Positions 50,808-58,916 of a stretch of 64,000 nucleotides of DNA are shown here, one piece after another; position 1 is the first letter of the stretch, and each line of letters opens with the position of its first letter. A program made the translations under genes and the position numbers. The stretch covers positions 1 through 64,000 of the forward strand of contig NZ_JAAVUY010000014.1 in the NCBI RefSeq assembly GCF_018449695.1, written 5' to 3'. The notes beneath the pieces were generated by a model. That model was not told the DNA's origin. It ran no database searches and worked only from the letters and a program-made list of their open reading frames with translations. This stretch comes from Bradyrhizobium sp. dw_411 (GTDB lineage Bacteria; Pseudomonadota; Alphaproteobacteria; Rhizobiales; Xanthobacteraceae).

Positions 50808-51539
50808 TCAATGCGACAAGATCTTCGACAGAAATTTCTGCGCCCGGTCGCTGCGCGGGCTGCCGAAAAAATCGGTCTTGGGTGCGTCCTCGACGATCTC
50901 GCCCTGGTCCATGAAGATGACGCGATTGGCGACCTTGCTGGCAAAACCCATCTCGTGGGTGACGACCATCATGGTCATGCCCTCGCGCGCGAGATCGACC
51001 ATCACGTCGAGCACCTCGCTGATCATTTCAGGGTCGAGCGCCGAGGTCGGCTCGTCGAACAGCATCGCGATCGGATCCATCGCCAGCGCCCGGGCGATCG
51101 CGACGCGTTGTTGCTGGCCGCCGGACAGTTCGGCGGGAAATTTCCGCGCATGATCCTTGAGGCCAACCCGATCCAAGAGCTTGGCCCCCTTGGCCATCGC
51201 GTCCTCATGCGACCGGCCCAGCACCTTTTCCTGCGCGAGACACAGATTCTCGATGATCTTCAGATGCGGGAACAATTCAAAATGCTGGAACACCATGCCG
51301 ACGCGGGCGCGCAACTTCGGCAGGTCGGTCTTGGGATCATTGACCTTGATGCCGTCGAGGACGATTTCGCCGCTCTGGAACGGCTCCAACGCATTGACGC
51401 ATTTGATCAGCGTCGATTTTCCGGAGCCCGAGGGACCGCACACCACCACCACCTCGCCCTTGGCGACACTGGTAGTGCAGTCCTTCAGCGCCTGAAAGCC
51501 GGTTCCGTACCATTTGTCGACATGGCTGATCTCGATCAT
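50808..51539 (-). CDS. Polar amino-acid ABC transporter ATPase (GlnQ/GltL type)
   Basis: The 243-residue ATPase has Walker A G-P-S-G-S-G-K-S-T-L, signature E-L-S-G-G-Q-Q-Q-R, Walker B M-L-F-D-E-P-T-S-A-L-D-P and the H-loop T-H-E-M-G-F-A. It powers uptake for the two permeases just upstream and lies 9 bases after the nearer one. By its neighbours the substrate is glutamate/aspartate or a related polar amino acid. Confidence 0.93.
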   Translation of the reverse strand: MIEISHVDKWYGTGFQALKDCTTSVAKGEVVVVCGPSGSGKSTLIKCVNALEPFQSGEIVLDGIKVNDPKTDLPKLRARVGMVFQHFELFPHLKIIENLCLAQEKVLGRSHEDAMAKGAKLLDRVGLKDHARKFPAELSGGQQQRVAIARALAMDPIAMLFDEPTSALDPEMISEVLDVMVDLAREGMTMMVVTHEMGFASKVANRVIFMDQGEIVEDAPKTDFFGSPRSDRAQKFLSKILSH

Positions 51540-51548
51540 GGAGCCTCG

Positions 51549-52241
51549 CTAATGGACAAAGGCGATGCGCGCCTGAAGGCGCCGCACGCCAAACGACGCG
51601 ATACAGGAAATGGCGAAATAGACCACGGCAGCGAACAGATACATTTCGACCAGCCGCCCGTCGCGCTGCGCGACCTTGCTGGCTGCTCCCAGGAAATCGG
51701 GTATCGACAGCACATAGACCAGCGAAGTATCCTGGAACAGCACGATGGTTTGGGTCAGCAGTACCGGAAGCATGTTGCGAAACGCCTGCGGCAGCACGAC
51801 GTAGCGCATGGTCTGGCTGTAGGTGAGACCGAGCGCCTGCGCCGCGGCGGGCTGGCCTTTCGAAATTGACTGGATGCCGGCGCGCATGATCTCGGAGAAA
51901 TAAGCCGCCTCGAAAATAATGAAGGTGACGAGCGAGGACGTGAACGCCCCGACGCGCATCGGCCGCGACGATCCGGTCAACCATTGTCCGATGTAAGGTA
52001 CGAGAAAGTAGAACCAGAAGATCACCAGCACCAGCGGCAACGACCGCATCAAATCGACATAGATGCCCGCGAACCAGACCAGCGGCTTTGAGCCCGACAG
52101 CCGCATCAGCGCCAGCAGCGTTCCGAACACCAGCGCGCCGACGGTGGCGAGACCGGTCAGTGTCAGCGTAAACGTCATGCCATCGAGAAACAGATAGCTT
52201 AGGGAGCGGCGGATGACGTCAAAGTCGAAATTGGCGAACAT
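51549..52241 (-). CDS. Polar amino-acid ABC permease (GltK/AatM type)
   Basis: The 230-residue inner-membrane protein has about five helices and the EAA loop (E-A-A-Y-F-S-E-I-M-R-A-G-I-Q-S-I-S-K-G-Q-x-x-A-A-x-A-L-G), which contacts the ATPase. It pairs with the second permease upstream, six bases away. Confidence 0.93.
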   Translation of the reverse strand: MFANFDFDVIRRSLSYLFLDGMTFTLTLTGLATVGALVFGTLLALMRLSGSKPLVWFAGIYVDLMRSLPLVLVIFWFYFLVPYIGQWLTGSSRPMRVGAFTSSLVTFIIFEAAYFSEIMRAGIQSISKGQPAAAQALGLTYSQTMRYVVLPQAFRNMLPVLLTQTIVLFQDTSLVYVLSIPDFLGAASKVAQRDGRLVEMYLFAAVVYFAISCIASFGVRRLQARIAFVH

Positions 52242-52247
52242 GGCTGG

Positions 52248-52979
52248 CTATTTCCCCGTGATGTAGCCGGGGATCGCCACGCCGCGCTCGACAAAGCGCA
52301 TGGCGACGGCAACGACGATATTGACCAAGAGATAAAGCACCGTCGCGGCGGTGAAGGCCTCGAACACCTGAAAGGAAAATTCCTGCATCGCGCGCGCCTG
52401 TGCGGTCAGTTCGATCAGGCCAATCGTAATCGCCACCGAGGTATTTTTGACGGTCGAGAGGAATTCCGAAGTCAGCGGCGGCAGCACGATGCGAAACGCC
52501 ATCGGCAACAGCACATAGCGATAGGTTTGCGCCGTGGTCAGCCCGAGCGCGGTCGCGGCCAACTTCTGGCCGCGCGGCAGCGATCCGATACCGGACCTCA
52601 GTTGCTCGGCGACCCGCGCCGACATGAACAATCCGAGCCCGATCGTCGCTGTAAAGAAAGGCGCGTTGGGCATTTGCTTCAGCCACAAGCCCCACGCGTT
52701 CGGCAGGACTTCCGGCAGAACGAAGAACCAGAGAAACAACTGCACCAAGAGCGGCATGTTGCGGAAGAATTCCACGTAGAGGAAGCCGATCCGCGACGCG
52801 GTCTTCGACGGCAGCGTCCGTAATACGCCGACAATCGATCCGCAGATCAGGGCAATGATCCAGGCACAGATCGCGGTCTCGATCGTCAGCAGCAGTCCAG
52901 ACAGCAGCATATCGAGATAGGTGCCGGTCCCGTTAGGGGCCGGCTCCCAGAAGATGCGCCAGTTCCAATGATAGTTCAC
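52248..52979 (-). CDS. Polar amino-acid ABC permease (GltJ/AatQ type)
   Basis: The 243-residue permease starts at a GTG (52979) with GGGAG upstream. The EAA loop region reads V-A-E-Q-L-R-S-G-I-G-S-L-P-R-G-Q. The F-F-R-N-M-P-L-L-V-Q-L-F-L-W-F-F motif is typical of the glutamate/aspartate HisMQ family. It follows the binding-protein gene by about 120 bases. Confidence 0.93.
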   Translation of the reverse strand: MNYHWNWRIFWEPAPNGTGTYLDMLLSGLLLTIETAICAWIIALICGSIVGVLRTLPSKTASRIGFLYVEFFRNMPLLVQLFLWFFVLPEVLPNAWGLWLKQMPNAPFFTATIGLGLFMSARVAEQLRSGIGSLPRGQKLAATALGLTTAQTYRYVLLPMAFRIVLPPLTSEFLSTVKNTSVAITIGLIELTAQARAMQEFSFQVFEAFTAATVLYLLVNIVVAVAMRFVERGVAIPGYITGK

Positions 52980-53101
52980 ACCGGCTCCCGCCCCTTACAG
53001 CCGCGCCGCGATTGGCCAAGACCAAGCCATCAAGGCCATGCTAGCAAGCTTATTCTATCAAGAATATGCAACGACCGGGCCATCGTACGCACCGGGAATT
53101 C

Positions 53102-54019
53102 CTACATCGCCTTGTAGGAATCAGGATCGGCCGAGTCTGTGGGTTTGGCGAATGCTTTTTTCAGCTCGGCGCCAATCGGGACATTGAGATTCAAGCCCTT
53201 GGGCGGGATCTTCTGCATCAGCCATTTGTCGTACAGCTTCTGGCCTTCCGGGCTCTGGTACAGCGCGGCGGTGGCCTCGTCGGCCACCTTCTTGAAGGCC
53301 GGGTCGTCCTTGCGCAGCATGATGCCGTAAGGCTCCGGCTTGTAAAATGCCTCGGTGGAAATGACATAGGCATCCGGATTTTTCGATCCAGCGACGAAAC
53401 TGGCAAGCAGAATATCGTCCATGACCGCCGCCACCGCTCGATCGGTCTCGATCAGCAGGAACGATTCGGCATGTTCCTTGGCCGGGACGATATTGATGCC
53501 GAGGTTGCGGGCGGCATTCACTTCCGTGAGTTGCTTGATGTTGTTGGTGCCCGAGGTCGAGGCCACCGTCTTGCCCTTGAGGTCTTCGATCGAATTGAGC
53601 TTGCTGGCCTTCTTCGAGACGAAGCGGGTTGCCGTCAGGAAATGCGTATTGGTGAAGGAGACCTGTTTCGAACGATCGGGGTTGTTGGTGGTCGATCCGC
53701 ATTCGAGGTCGATGGTCCCGTTGGCCAACAGCGGAATGCGGGTCGACGACGTCACCGGATTGAGTTCGACTTCGAGCTTGTCGAGCTTGAGCTCCTTCTT
53801 CACGGCCTCGACGATCTTGTAACAGATATCGATCGCGAGACCGACCGGCTTCTGATTGTCATCCAGATAGGAAAATGGAATCGAGGAGTCGCGATAGCCG
53901 ATCGTGATCGTGCCGGTTTCATTGATCTTCTTGAGCGTCCCGGTGAGTTCCTCGGCACCGGCTTGCGCGGCACAAAAAGCCGCAGCAAGCACCAGGCCCA
54001 TCACGTGCAGCCGTTTCAT
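53102..54019 (-). CDS. Glutamate/aspartate-type ABC solute-binding protein, copy A
   Basis: The 305-residue precursor has a signal peptide (A-A-Q-A-G-A-E) and the bacterial SBP-3 fold: G-Y-R-D-S-S-I-P-F-S-Y-L-D, V-G-L-A-I-D-I-C, G-T-I-D-L-E-C-G-S-T-T-N-N. The residues fit dicarboxylic amino-acid binding. GGAGAGAG precedes the ATG. It is a tandem duplicate of the gene at 54090-55007: by hand alignment about 80% of residues agree without gaps. It precedes the permease genes directly, so it is likely the main receptor. Confidence 0.92.
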   Translation of the reverse strand: MKRLHVMGLVLAAAFCAAQAGAEELTGTLKKINETGTITIGYRDSSIPFSYLDDNQKPVGLAIDICYKIVEAVKKELKLDKLEVELNPVTSSTRIPLLANGTIDLECGSTTNNPDRSKQVSFTNTHFLTATRFVSKKASKLNSIEDLKGKTVASTSGTNNIKQLTEVNAARNLGINIVPAKEHAESFLLIETDRAVAAVMDDILLASFVAGSKNPDAYVISTEAFYKPEPYGIMLRKDDPAFKKVADEATAALYQSPEGQKLYDKWLMQKIPPKGLNLNVPIGAELKKAFAKPTDSADPDSYKAM

Positions 54020-54089
54020 TCGTACTCTCTCCTCAACTTCGATGACTGCGGCAAACCATGCACAATTCGGGCCGGAAAAGCCGATCAGC

Positions 54090-55007
54090 TCACATCGCCT
54101 TGTAGGAATCGGGATCGGGCGAATCCGACGGCTTGGCGAATTCGTTCTTCAATTCGGGGCCAAGCGGCACATTCAGATTGAGACCCCGGGGCGGAATCTT
54201 CTGCTGGAACCACTTCTCATACAGCTTGGGACCCTCAGTGCTCTGGTAGAGCGCCGCGGTGGCGCCATCGACCACCTTCTTGAAGGCTGGATCGTCCTTG
54301 CGCAGCATGATCCCATAGGGCTCCGGCTTCGAGAACGCGTCGGTGGAAATGATATAGGCCGCAGGCTCTTTCGACCCGGCGACCAGGCTGGCGAGCAGGA
54401 TGTCGTCCATCACAAAGGCCACCGCACGATCGGTCTCGACCATCAGGAAGGCTTCGGCATGATCCTTGGCCGGGATGATGTTGATGCCGAGGTTGCGCGC
54501 CGCATTGGCTTCATTGAGCTGCTTGATGTTGGTGGTGCCGGAGGTCGAGACCACCGACTTGCCTTTGAGGTCGTCAATCGAGCCGATCTTGCTGGCCTTC
54601 TTCGAGACGAAGCGGCTCGCGGTCAGAAAATGCGTGTTGGTGAAGGCGATCTGCTTCTGGCGGTCGGCGTTGTTGGTGGTCGAGCCGCATTCGAGATCGA
54701 TGGTGCCGTTGGCCAGCAGGGGAATGCGGGTCGAGGAGGTCACCGGATTGAGCTTGACCTCGAGCTTGTCGAGCTTGAGTTCTTTCTTCACGGCGTCGAC
54801 AATCTTGTAACAAATGTCCATCGCAAAGCCGACCGGCTTCTGGTTGTCATCCAGATAGGAAAACGGAATTGAGGAGTCACGAAAACCGAGCGTGATCGCG
54901 CCGGTCTCCTTGATGTTCTTCAGCGTCCCGGTGAGCTCCTGGGCGCCGGCCTGTGTCCCACAGAACGCAATGGCGAGCGCATAGCCAAACATATGCATGC
55001 GGTTCAT
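54090..55007 (-). CDS. Glutamate/aspartate-type ABC solute-binding protein, copy B
   Basis: The 305-residue precursor, the same length as copy A, starts at the ATG at 55007 with GGAG upstream. The long frame to 55151 adds no signal peptide and was rejected. Key motifs match copy A (G-F-R-D-S-S-I-P-F-S-Y-L-D, L-E-C-G-S-T-T-N-N), with changes spread along the protein, including its signal peptide. It is first in the operon and may give a different affinity or specificity through the same permease. Only 70 bases separate it from copy A. Confidence 0.92.
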   Translation of the reverse strand: MNRMHMFGYALAIAFCGTQAGAQELTGTLKNIKETGAITLGFRDSSIPFSYLDDNQKPVGFAMDICYKIVDAVKKELKLDKLEVKLNPVTSSTRIPLLANGTIDLECGSTTNNADRQKQIAFTNTHFLTASRFVSKKASKIGSIDDLKGKSVVSTSGTTNIKQLNEANAARNLGINIIPAKDHAEAFLMVETDRAVAFVMDDILLASLVAGSKEPAAYIISTDAFSKPEPYGIMLRKDDPAFKKVVDGATAALYQSTEGPKLYEKWFQQKIPPRGLNLNVPLGPELKNEFAKPSDSPDPDSYKAM

Positions 55008-55169
55008 ACGTGTTCTCCTGCTTGTCGGGTATGGATTGCTTGAGAAATTGCCTTGGGACGAGCGTGAAGTAACGGGTCTAGGATAACGGAAAAACTGTTC
55101 ATGTATGGTCCGAACGTCGGGATGTCGCAAGACGCCTTTGGATGCAGACAAGCCGGCTGCGCCACTCGG

Positions 55170-56576
55170 TCACGCCCCATGCGAGGCCGCGGACGACAAC
55201 GCGCGCGGCATCTCGCCCAAATCCCAGAACAGGCCGGCCATGATGCCCAGCGCCTCCTCGGTGACCGACAATAGAATGTGCTCGTCGGGCGCGTGCTGGG
55301 AGCAGCCGGGATAGGAGTGCGGCACCCACATCGTCGGCAAGCCCAGTGCATCGGAAAACACGTCATTGGGCAGCGAGCCGCCGAAATTCGGCAGCACCGC
55401 CGGCGCCTTTCCCGTGGTTTTTCTAATTGATTCCGCGGTCCAGTTGACCCAGGGGCTTTCGAGATCGGTTCGCGACGCCGCAAACCGTTGCGTCGCCTGC
55501 ACCTCGATCATCGGAAAACCTTTGCCGTGCAGATGAGCCCGGATCACATCGGCGATGTTGTCGACCTTGGTGCCGACCACGAAGCGAAGCTGCAGCACGG
55601 CTTGCGCGCGCCCCGGAATCGCATTGGCCGTTTTGTCGATATTGCCGGCGGACATCGCCAGCACTTCCAGCGTATTCCAGGCATAAAGCCGCTCGGCCGC
55701 CGACAGACCTTCCTCACCCCAATTGTCCGAGAGAGCCGGTTCATCCGGCATCGGCTCGATCTTGACGTCAGCCAGCGCCGCGCGGATCTGGTTGGACAGC
55801 CGTGGTGGCTTCAATTGCTCGACCAGCAGGCGTCCGTTGCCATCGACCAGCGTCGCGATCGCGCTGGCCAGAATGGTCGCGGGATTGGCAAGCACACCGC
55901 CCCAATTGCCGGAATGATGCGAGCCCTCGCGCAGATTCACATCCAGATGAATCCGGATGCCGCCGCGGCAGCCGAGAAACAAGGTCGGACGTTCCGCAGA
56001 TAGCCGCGGTCCATCCGATGCCAGAAACAGATCGGCGGAAAGCTCATCGCGCAGGGATTCGCACACCTGGCGCAGATCCGGCGAGCCGATCTCTTCCCCG
56101 GTCTCGACGATGAATTTGGCGTTGAAGCCCAGCCGGCCGCCACGCGCCTCCCGCACCGCGCGAAGGGCTGACAGGTTGATGCTGTGCTGACCTTTATTGT
56201 CAGCGGTGCCTCGGCCGTAAACCCTGTTGCCCACCGTCGTGGTCCGCCAGGGATCGAGGTTGTCCCGCCATTCTCCAACCATGCCATCGACAACATCGCC
56301 GTGCCCATACATGAGGACCGTCGGCGCCGATGAGCTCTCCTTATACTCGGCCAGAAGATAAGGCCCCTTGCCACCGGGCGATTCGATCAGCCGGGTCGTG
56401 AAATCCAGCTTTGAAAAAGCCGGCTGCAGGTCCTGTTCGAGATAGGCGCGCAACACATCGCCCCGTTCGGGGTTCTGGCTTTCGGTTTGAAACGCCACGC
56501 GTCGATCGAGTTCGGCGAGAAACGCGCCGGAATGAAGCTCGTGATGGGCCCGGGCGATGGCGTCGGCTCTGGTCAT
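55170..56576 (-). CDS. M20 family metallopeptidase (dipeptidase-like)
   Basis: The 468-residue cytosolic enzyme has the M20 dizinc motifs: Y-G-H-G-D-V-V-D, G-R-G-T-A-D-N-K-G-Q, catalytic E-T-G-E-E-I-G-S-P and later A-S-D-G-P and G-G-S-L-P-N-D-V-F. The dimerisation domain is inserted in the middle. It probably hydrolyses dipeptides or N-acyl amino acids and feeds the transporter-linked amino-acid metabolism downstream. It is followed by the binding-protein genes on the same strand. Confidence 0.88.
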   Translation of the reverse strand: MTRADAIARAHHELHSGAFLAELDRRVAFQTESQNPERGDVLRAYLEQDLQPAFSKLDFTTRLIESPGGKGPYLLAEYKESSSAPTVLMYGHGDVVDGMVGEWRDNLDPWRTTTVGNRVYGRGTADNKGQHSINLSALRAVREARGGRLGFNAKFIVETGEEIGSPDLRQVCESLRDELSADLFLASDGPRLSAERPTLFLGCRGGIRIHLDVNLREGSHHSGNWGGVLANPATILASAIATLVDGNGRLLVEQLKPPRLSNQIRAALADVKIEPMPDEPALSDNWGEEGLSAAERLYAWNTLEVLAMSAGNIDKTANAIPGRAQAVLQLRFVVGTKVDNIADVIRAHLHGKGFPMIEVQATQRFAASRTDLESPWVNWTAESIRKTTGKAPAVLPNFGGSLPNDVFSDALGLPTMWVPHSYPGCSQHAPDEHILLSVTEEALGIMAGLFWDLGEMPRALSSAASHGA

Positions 56577-56751
56577 TTCTTGCTGTCCTGGTATCCCGGT
56601 CGCGTTGCCTGGATTTCAATCAGCGTATCGGGATACGGCGCATGCCGAAAGTGGCCACAACGCCATGAATGGGCCTTGCCAAACTGCGCCGGAATGCAAC
56701 AATTTCGGCCACAGCCCGGCGCTCGATCGGGCGAACTCCTGGGAGAATTCC

Positions 56752-57378
56752 ATGAAAACGATCCTGCGCGCTTCCATCGTCTGTATGTTGTTTGCGGGTT
56801 CCGCTGTCGCGCTGACCGGCGAGCGCTTCGCCACGATTCCGCTCGACAAAATGACAACAGCCCAGCGCAGCGTGGCTGATGCGATCATGTCCGGGCCCCG
56901 GAAATCGATCGGCGGCCCATTCAATGCGTGGCTGCGCAGCCCTGAGCTTGCGGACCGGCTGCAGAAGGTCGGCGAATATATCCGGTTCAACACCTCGCTC
57001 GACAAGCGCGTCAACGAGATGGCGATCATCATGACCGCGCAGGCCTGGGGCTCGCAATATGAGTGGCACGCCCATGCGCCGCTGGCGCTCAAGGCCGGCC
57101 TCGATCCCGCCATCGTCGCCGCAATCGGCGCCGGACGAAAGCCCGACAATATGAAAGACGACGAGGCGATCGTGTGGGAATTTTCTACTCAGTTGCGGCG
57201 TGACCACGGCGTCGATGACGCGATCTACGCCAGGGCGCTGGAAAAATTTGGCGAAGCCGGCATCATGGATCTGGTCGCGGTCAACGGCTATTACGAAGTG
57301 GTCTCGATGACGCTCAACGTCGCGCGCGTCCCGGCGCCCGCCGGCGAGGAATTGCCGTTCAAGCAGGCGGGAAAATAG
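56752..57378 (+). CDS. Secreted carboxymuconolactone-decarboxylase-family protein
   Basis: The ATG at 56752 has GGGAG upstream and begins a signal peptide (M-K-T-I-L-R-A-S-I-V-C-M-L-F-A-G-S-A-V-A). The frame from 56557 overlaps nothing useful. The 208-residue product has the CMD-type fold (E-M-A-I-I-M-T-A-Q-A-W-G-S-Q-Y-E-W-H-A-H) but lacks the C-x2-C pair, so it is not a classical AhpD peroxidase. Many such proteins adjoin aromatic-degradation genes. It precedes a flavin monooxygenase. Confidence 0.8.
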   Translation: MKTILRASIVCMLFAGSAVALTGERFATIPLDKMTTAQRSVADAIMSGPRKSIGGPFNAWLRSPELADRLQKVGEYIRFNTSLDKRVNEMAIIMTAQAWGSQYEWHAHAPLALKAGLDPAIVAAIGAGRKPDNMKDDEAIVWEFSTQLRRDHGVDDAIYARALEKFGEAGIMDLVAVNGYYEVVSMTLNVARVPAPAGEELPFKQAGK

Positions 57379-57444
57379 TCTATCCGTCTGAGCGTCGGCG
57401 CGCGGCACCCTGCCGGGCGGCGGCGCTGTGAGAAGTGCGAGATC

Positions 57445-58812
57445 ATGAAGAAGCAAATCCGGCTCAACGCCTTCGCGATGAATTGTGTCGCGCATCAATC
57501 GCCGGGGCTGTGGACCCATCCGCGCGACCGCACCAATGATTATAACCGGCTGCCATACTGGATCGATCTCGCCAAAATACTGGAGCGCGGGCGGTTCGAC
57601 GGCCTGTTTCTCGCCGATGTGCTCGGGGTCTATGACGTGTTCGGCGGCAGTCCGGATGCGGCGCTGCGCAACGCGACGCAGACGCCGGCGAACGAACCGC
57701 TGATGCTGATCCCGGCGATGGCCGCCGTCACCGAACATCTCGGCTTCGGCGTGACTTCAAACCTGTCCTATGAGCCGCCCTATTCGTTCGCCCGGCGAAT
57801 GTCGACGCTCGACCATCTCACCGAGGGGCGGGTTGGCTGGAATGTCGTCACGGGTTACCTCGACAGCGCGGCGCGCGGCGCCGGCAAGGACAAGCAGACC
57901 GGGCATGACGACCGCTACGATGTCGCCGATGAGTATATGGAAGTGGTCTACAAGCTCTGGGAAGGAAGCTGGGAGGACGACGCGGTGTTGCGCGACCGCG
58001 CTAGCGGCATTTTCACCGATCCCGCAAAAGTTCATCGCGTCCGGCATGAGGGAAATAATTACCGGCTCGATGCCATTCACCTCAGCGAACCGTCGCCGCA
58101 ACGAACGCCCGTGCTGTACCAAGCCGGCACCTCGCCGCGCGGACGGCAATTCGCCGCCGAGCATGCCGAATGCGTCTTCATGTCGGGTCCCTCGGCTAAG
58201 ATCATCGCGCCGCGCGTCGCCGGCATTCGCGAACTCGCCGCGAAAGCCGGACGCAACCCGGCTGAAATCCTGATGTTCAGCATGTTCACCATTATTCTGG
58301 GGCGAACGGAGGCTGAAGCCAAAGCCAAATACGACGACTATGTCAGTCACGTCAGCGCCGAAGGTGCGCTCGCGCTGATGTCCGGCTGGACCGGTGTCGA
58401 TTTCTCCACCTACGATCTCGATCAGGAAGTGCGCCACGTCCAGAACGACGCCGGCCGCACCGCGATGGACAACATCACCCGCGCCGATCCCGACCGGGTC
58501 TGGACCGTGCGCCAAGTCGCACAGCATGTCGGCATCGGCGGCATCGGCCCTGTCGTGGTCGGTACGCCGGAAACCGTTGCCGATGCTATTGAAGCATGGG
58601 TCGATCAAACCGATGTCGATGGCCTGAATGTCGCATTCGCGATTTCGCCTGGCGATTTCGAGGACATCGTCGAGATGCTGGTGCCGGAACTGGTTCGGCG
58701 CGGGCGTTACAAGGACGCCTACGCCAAGGGAACGCTGCGTGAAAAGCTGTTCGGCCAGGGCCGCGCGCGCCTCACCGCGCCGCATCCGGCGGTGCAGTAT
58801 CGGCCAGTATAG
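57445..58812 (+). CDS. LLM-class flavin-dependent monooxygenase (NtaA/SnaA/DszA type)
   Basis: The 455-residue protein matches the nitrilotriacetate monooxygenase component A family, which uses reduced FMN from a separate reductase. Conserved blocks are F-D-G-L-F-L-A-D-V-L-G-V-Y-D, T-S-N-L-S-Y-E-P-P-Y-S-F-A-R-R and G-W-N-V-V-T-G-Y-L-D-S-A-A-R-G. The substrate is a small organic compound, not predictable from sequence. No flavin reductase gene is adjacent. It follows the CMD-like gene and precedes a palindromic repeat. Confidence 0.9.
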   Translation: MKKQIRLNAFAMNCVAHQSPGLWTHPRDRTNDYNRLPYWIDLAKILERGRFDGLFLADVLGVYDVFGGSPDAALRNATQTPANEPLMLIPAMAAVTEHLGFGVTSNLSYEPPYSFARRMSTLDHLTEGRVGWNVVTGYLDSAARGAGKDKQTGHDDRYDVADEYMEVVYKLWEGSWEDDAVLRDRASGIFTDPAKVHRVRHEGNNYRLDAIHLSEPSPQRTPVLYQAGTSPRGRQFAAEHAECVFMSGPSAKIIAPRVAGIRELAAKAGRNPAEILMFSMFTIILGRTEAEAKAKYDDYVSHVSAEGALALMSGWTGVDFSTYDLDQEVRHVQNDAGRTAMDNITRADPDRVWTVRQVAQHVGIGGIGPVVVGTPETVADAIEAWVDQTDVDGLNVAFAISPGDFEDIVEMLVPELVRRGRYKDAYAKGTLREKLFGQGRARLTAPHPAVQYRPV

Positions 58813-58817
58813 CTCTT

Positions 58818-58896
58818 GTAGGGTGGGCAAAGGCGCCCTTGCGCCGTGCCCACCTCTTTTATCGCTGGTGGGCACGCTGCGCTTTGCTCACCCTAC
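58818..58896. repeat. Palindromic intergenic repeat (GTAGGGTGGGC type)
   Basis: GTAGGGTGGGCAAAG at the left pairs with CTTTGCTCACCCTAC at the right, with GTGCCCACC and GGTGGGCAC forming an inner hairpin. It lies between the convergent LLM and ThDP genes and is of the dispersed type common in Rhizobiales. Confidence 0.78.
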
Positions 58897-58916
58897 GAAA
58901 TTCGATTCGAGACGGC

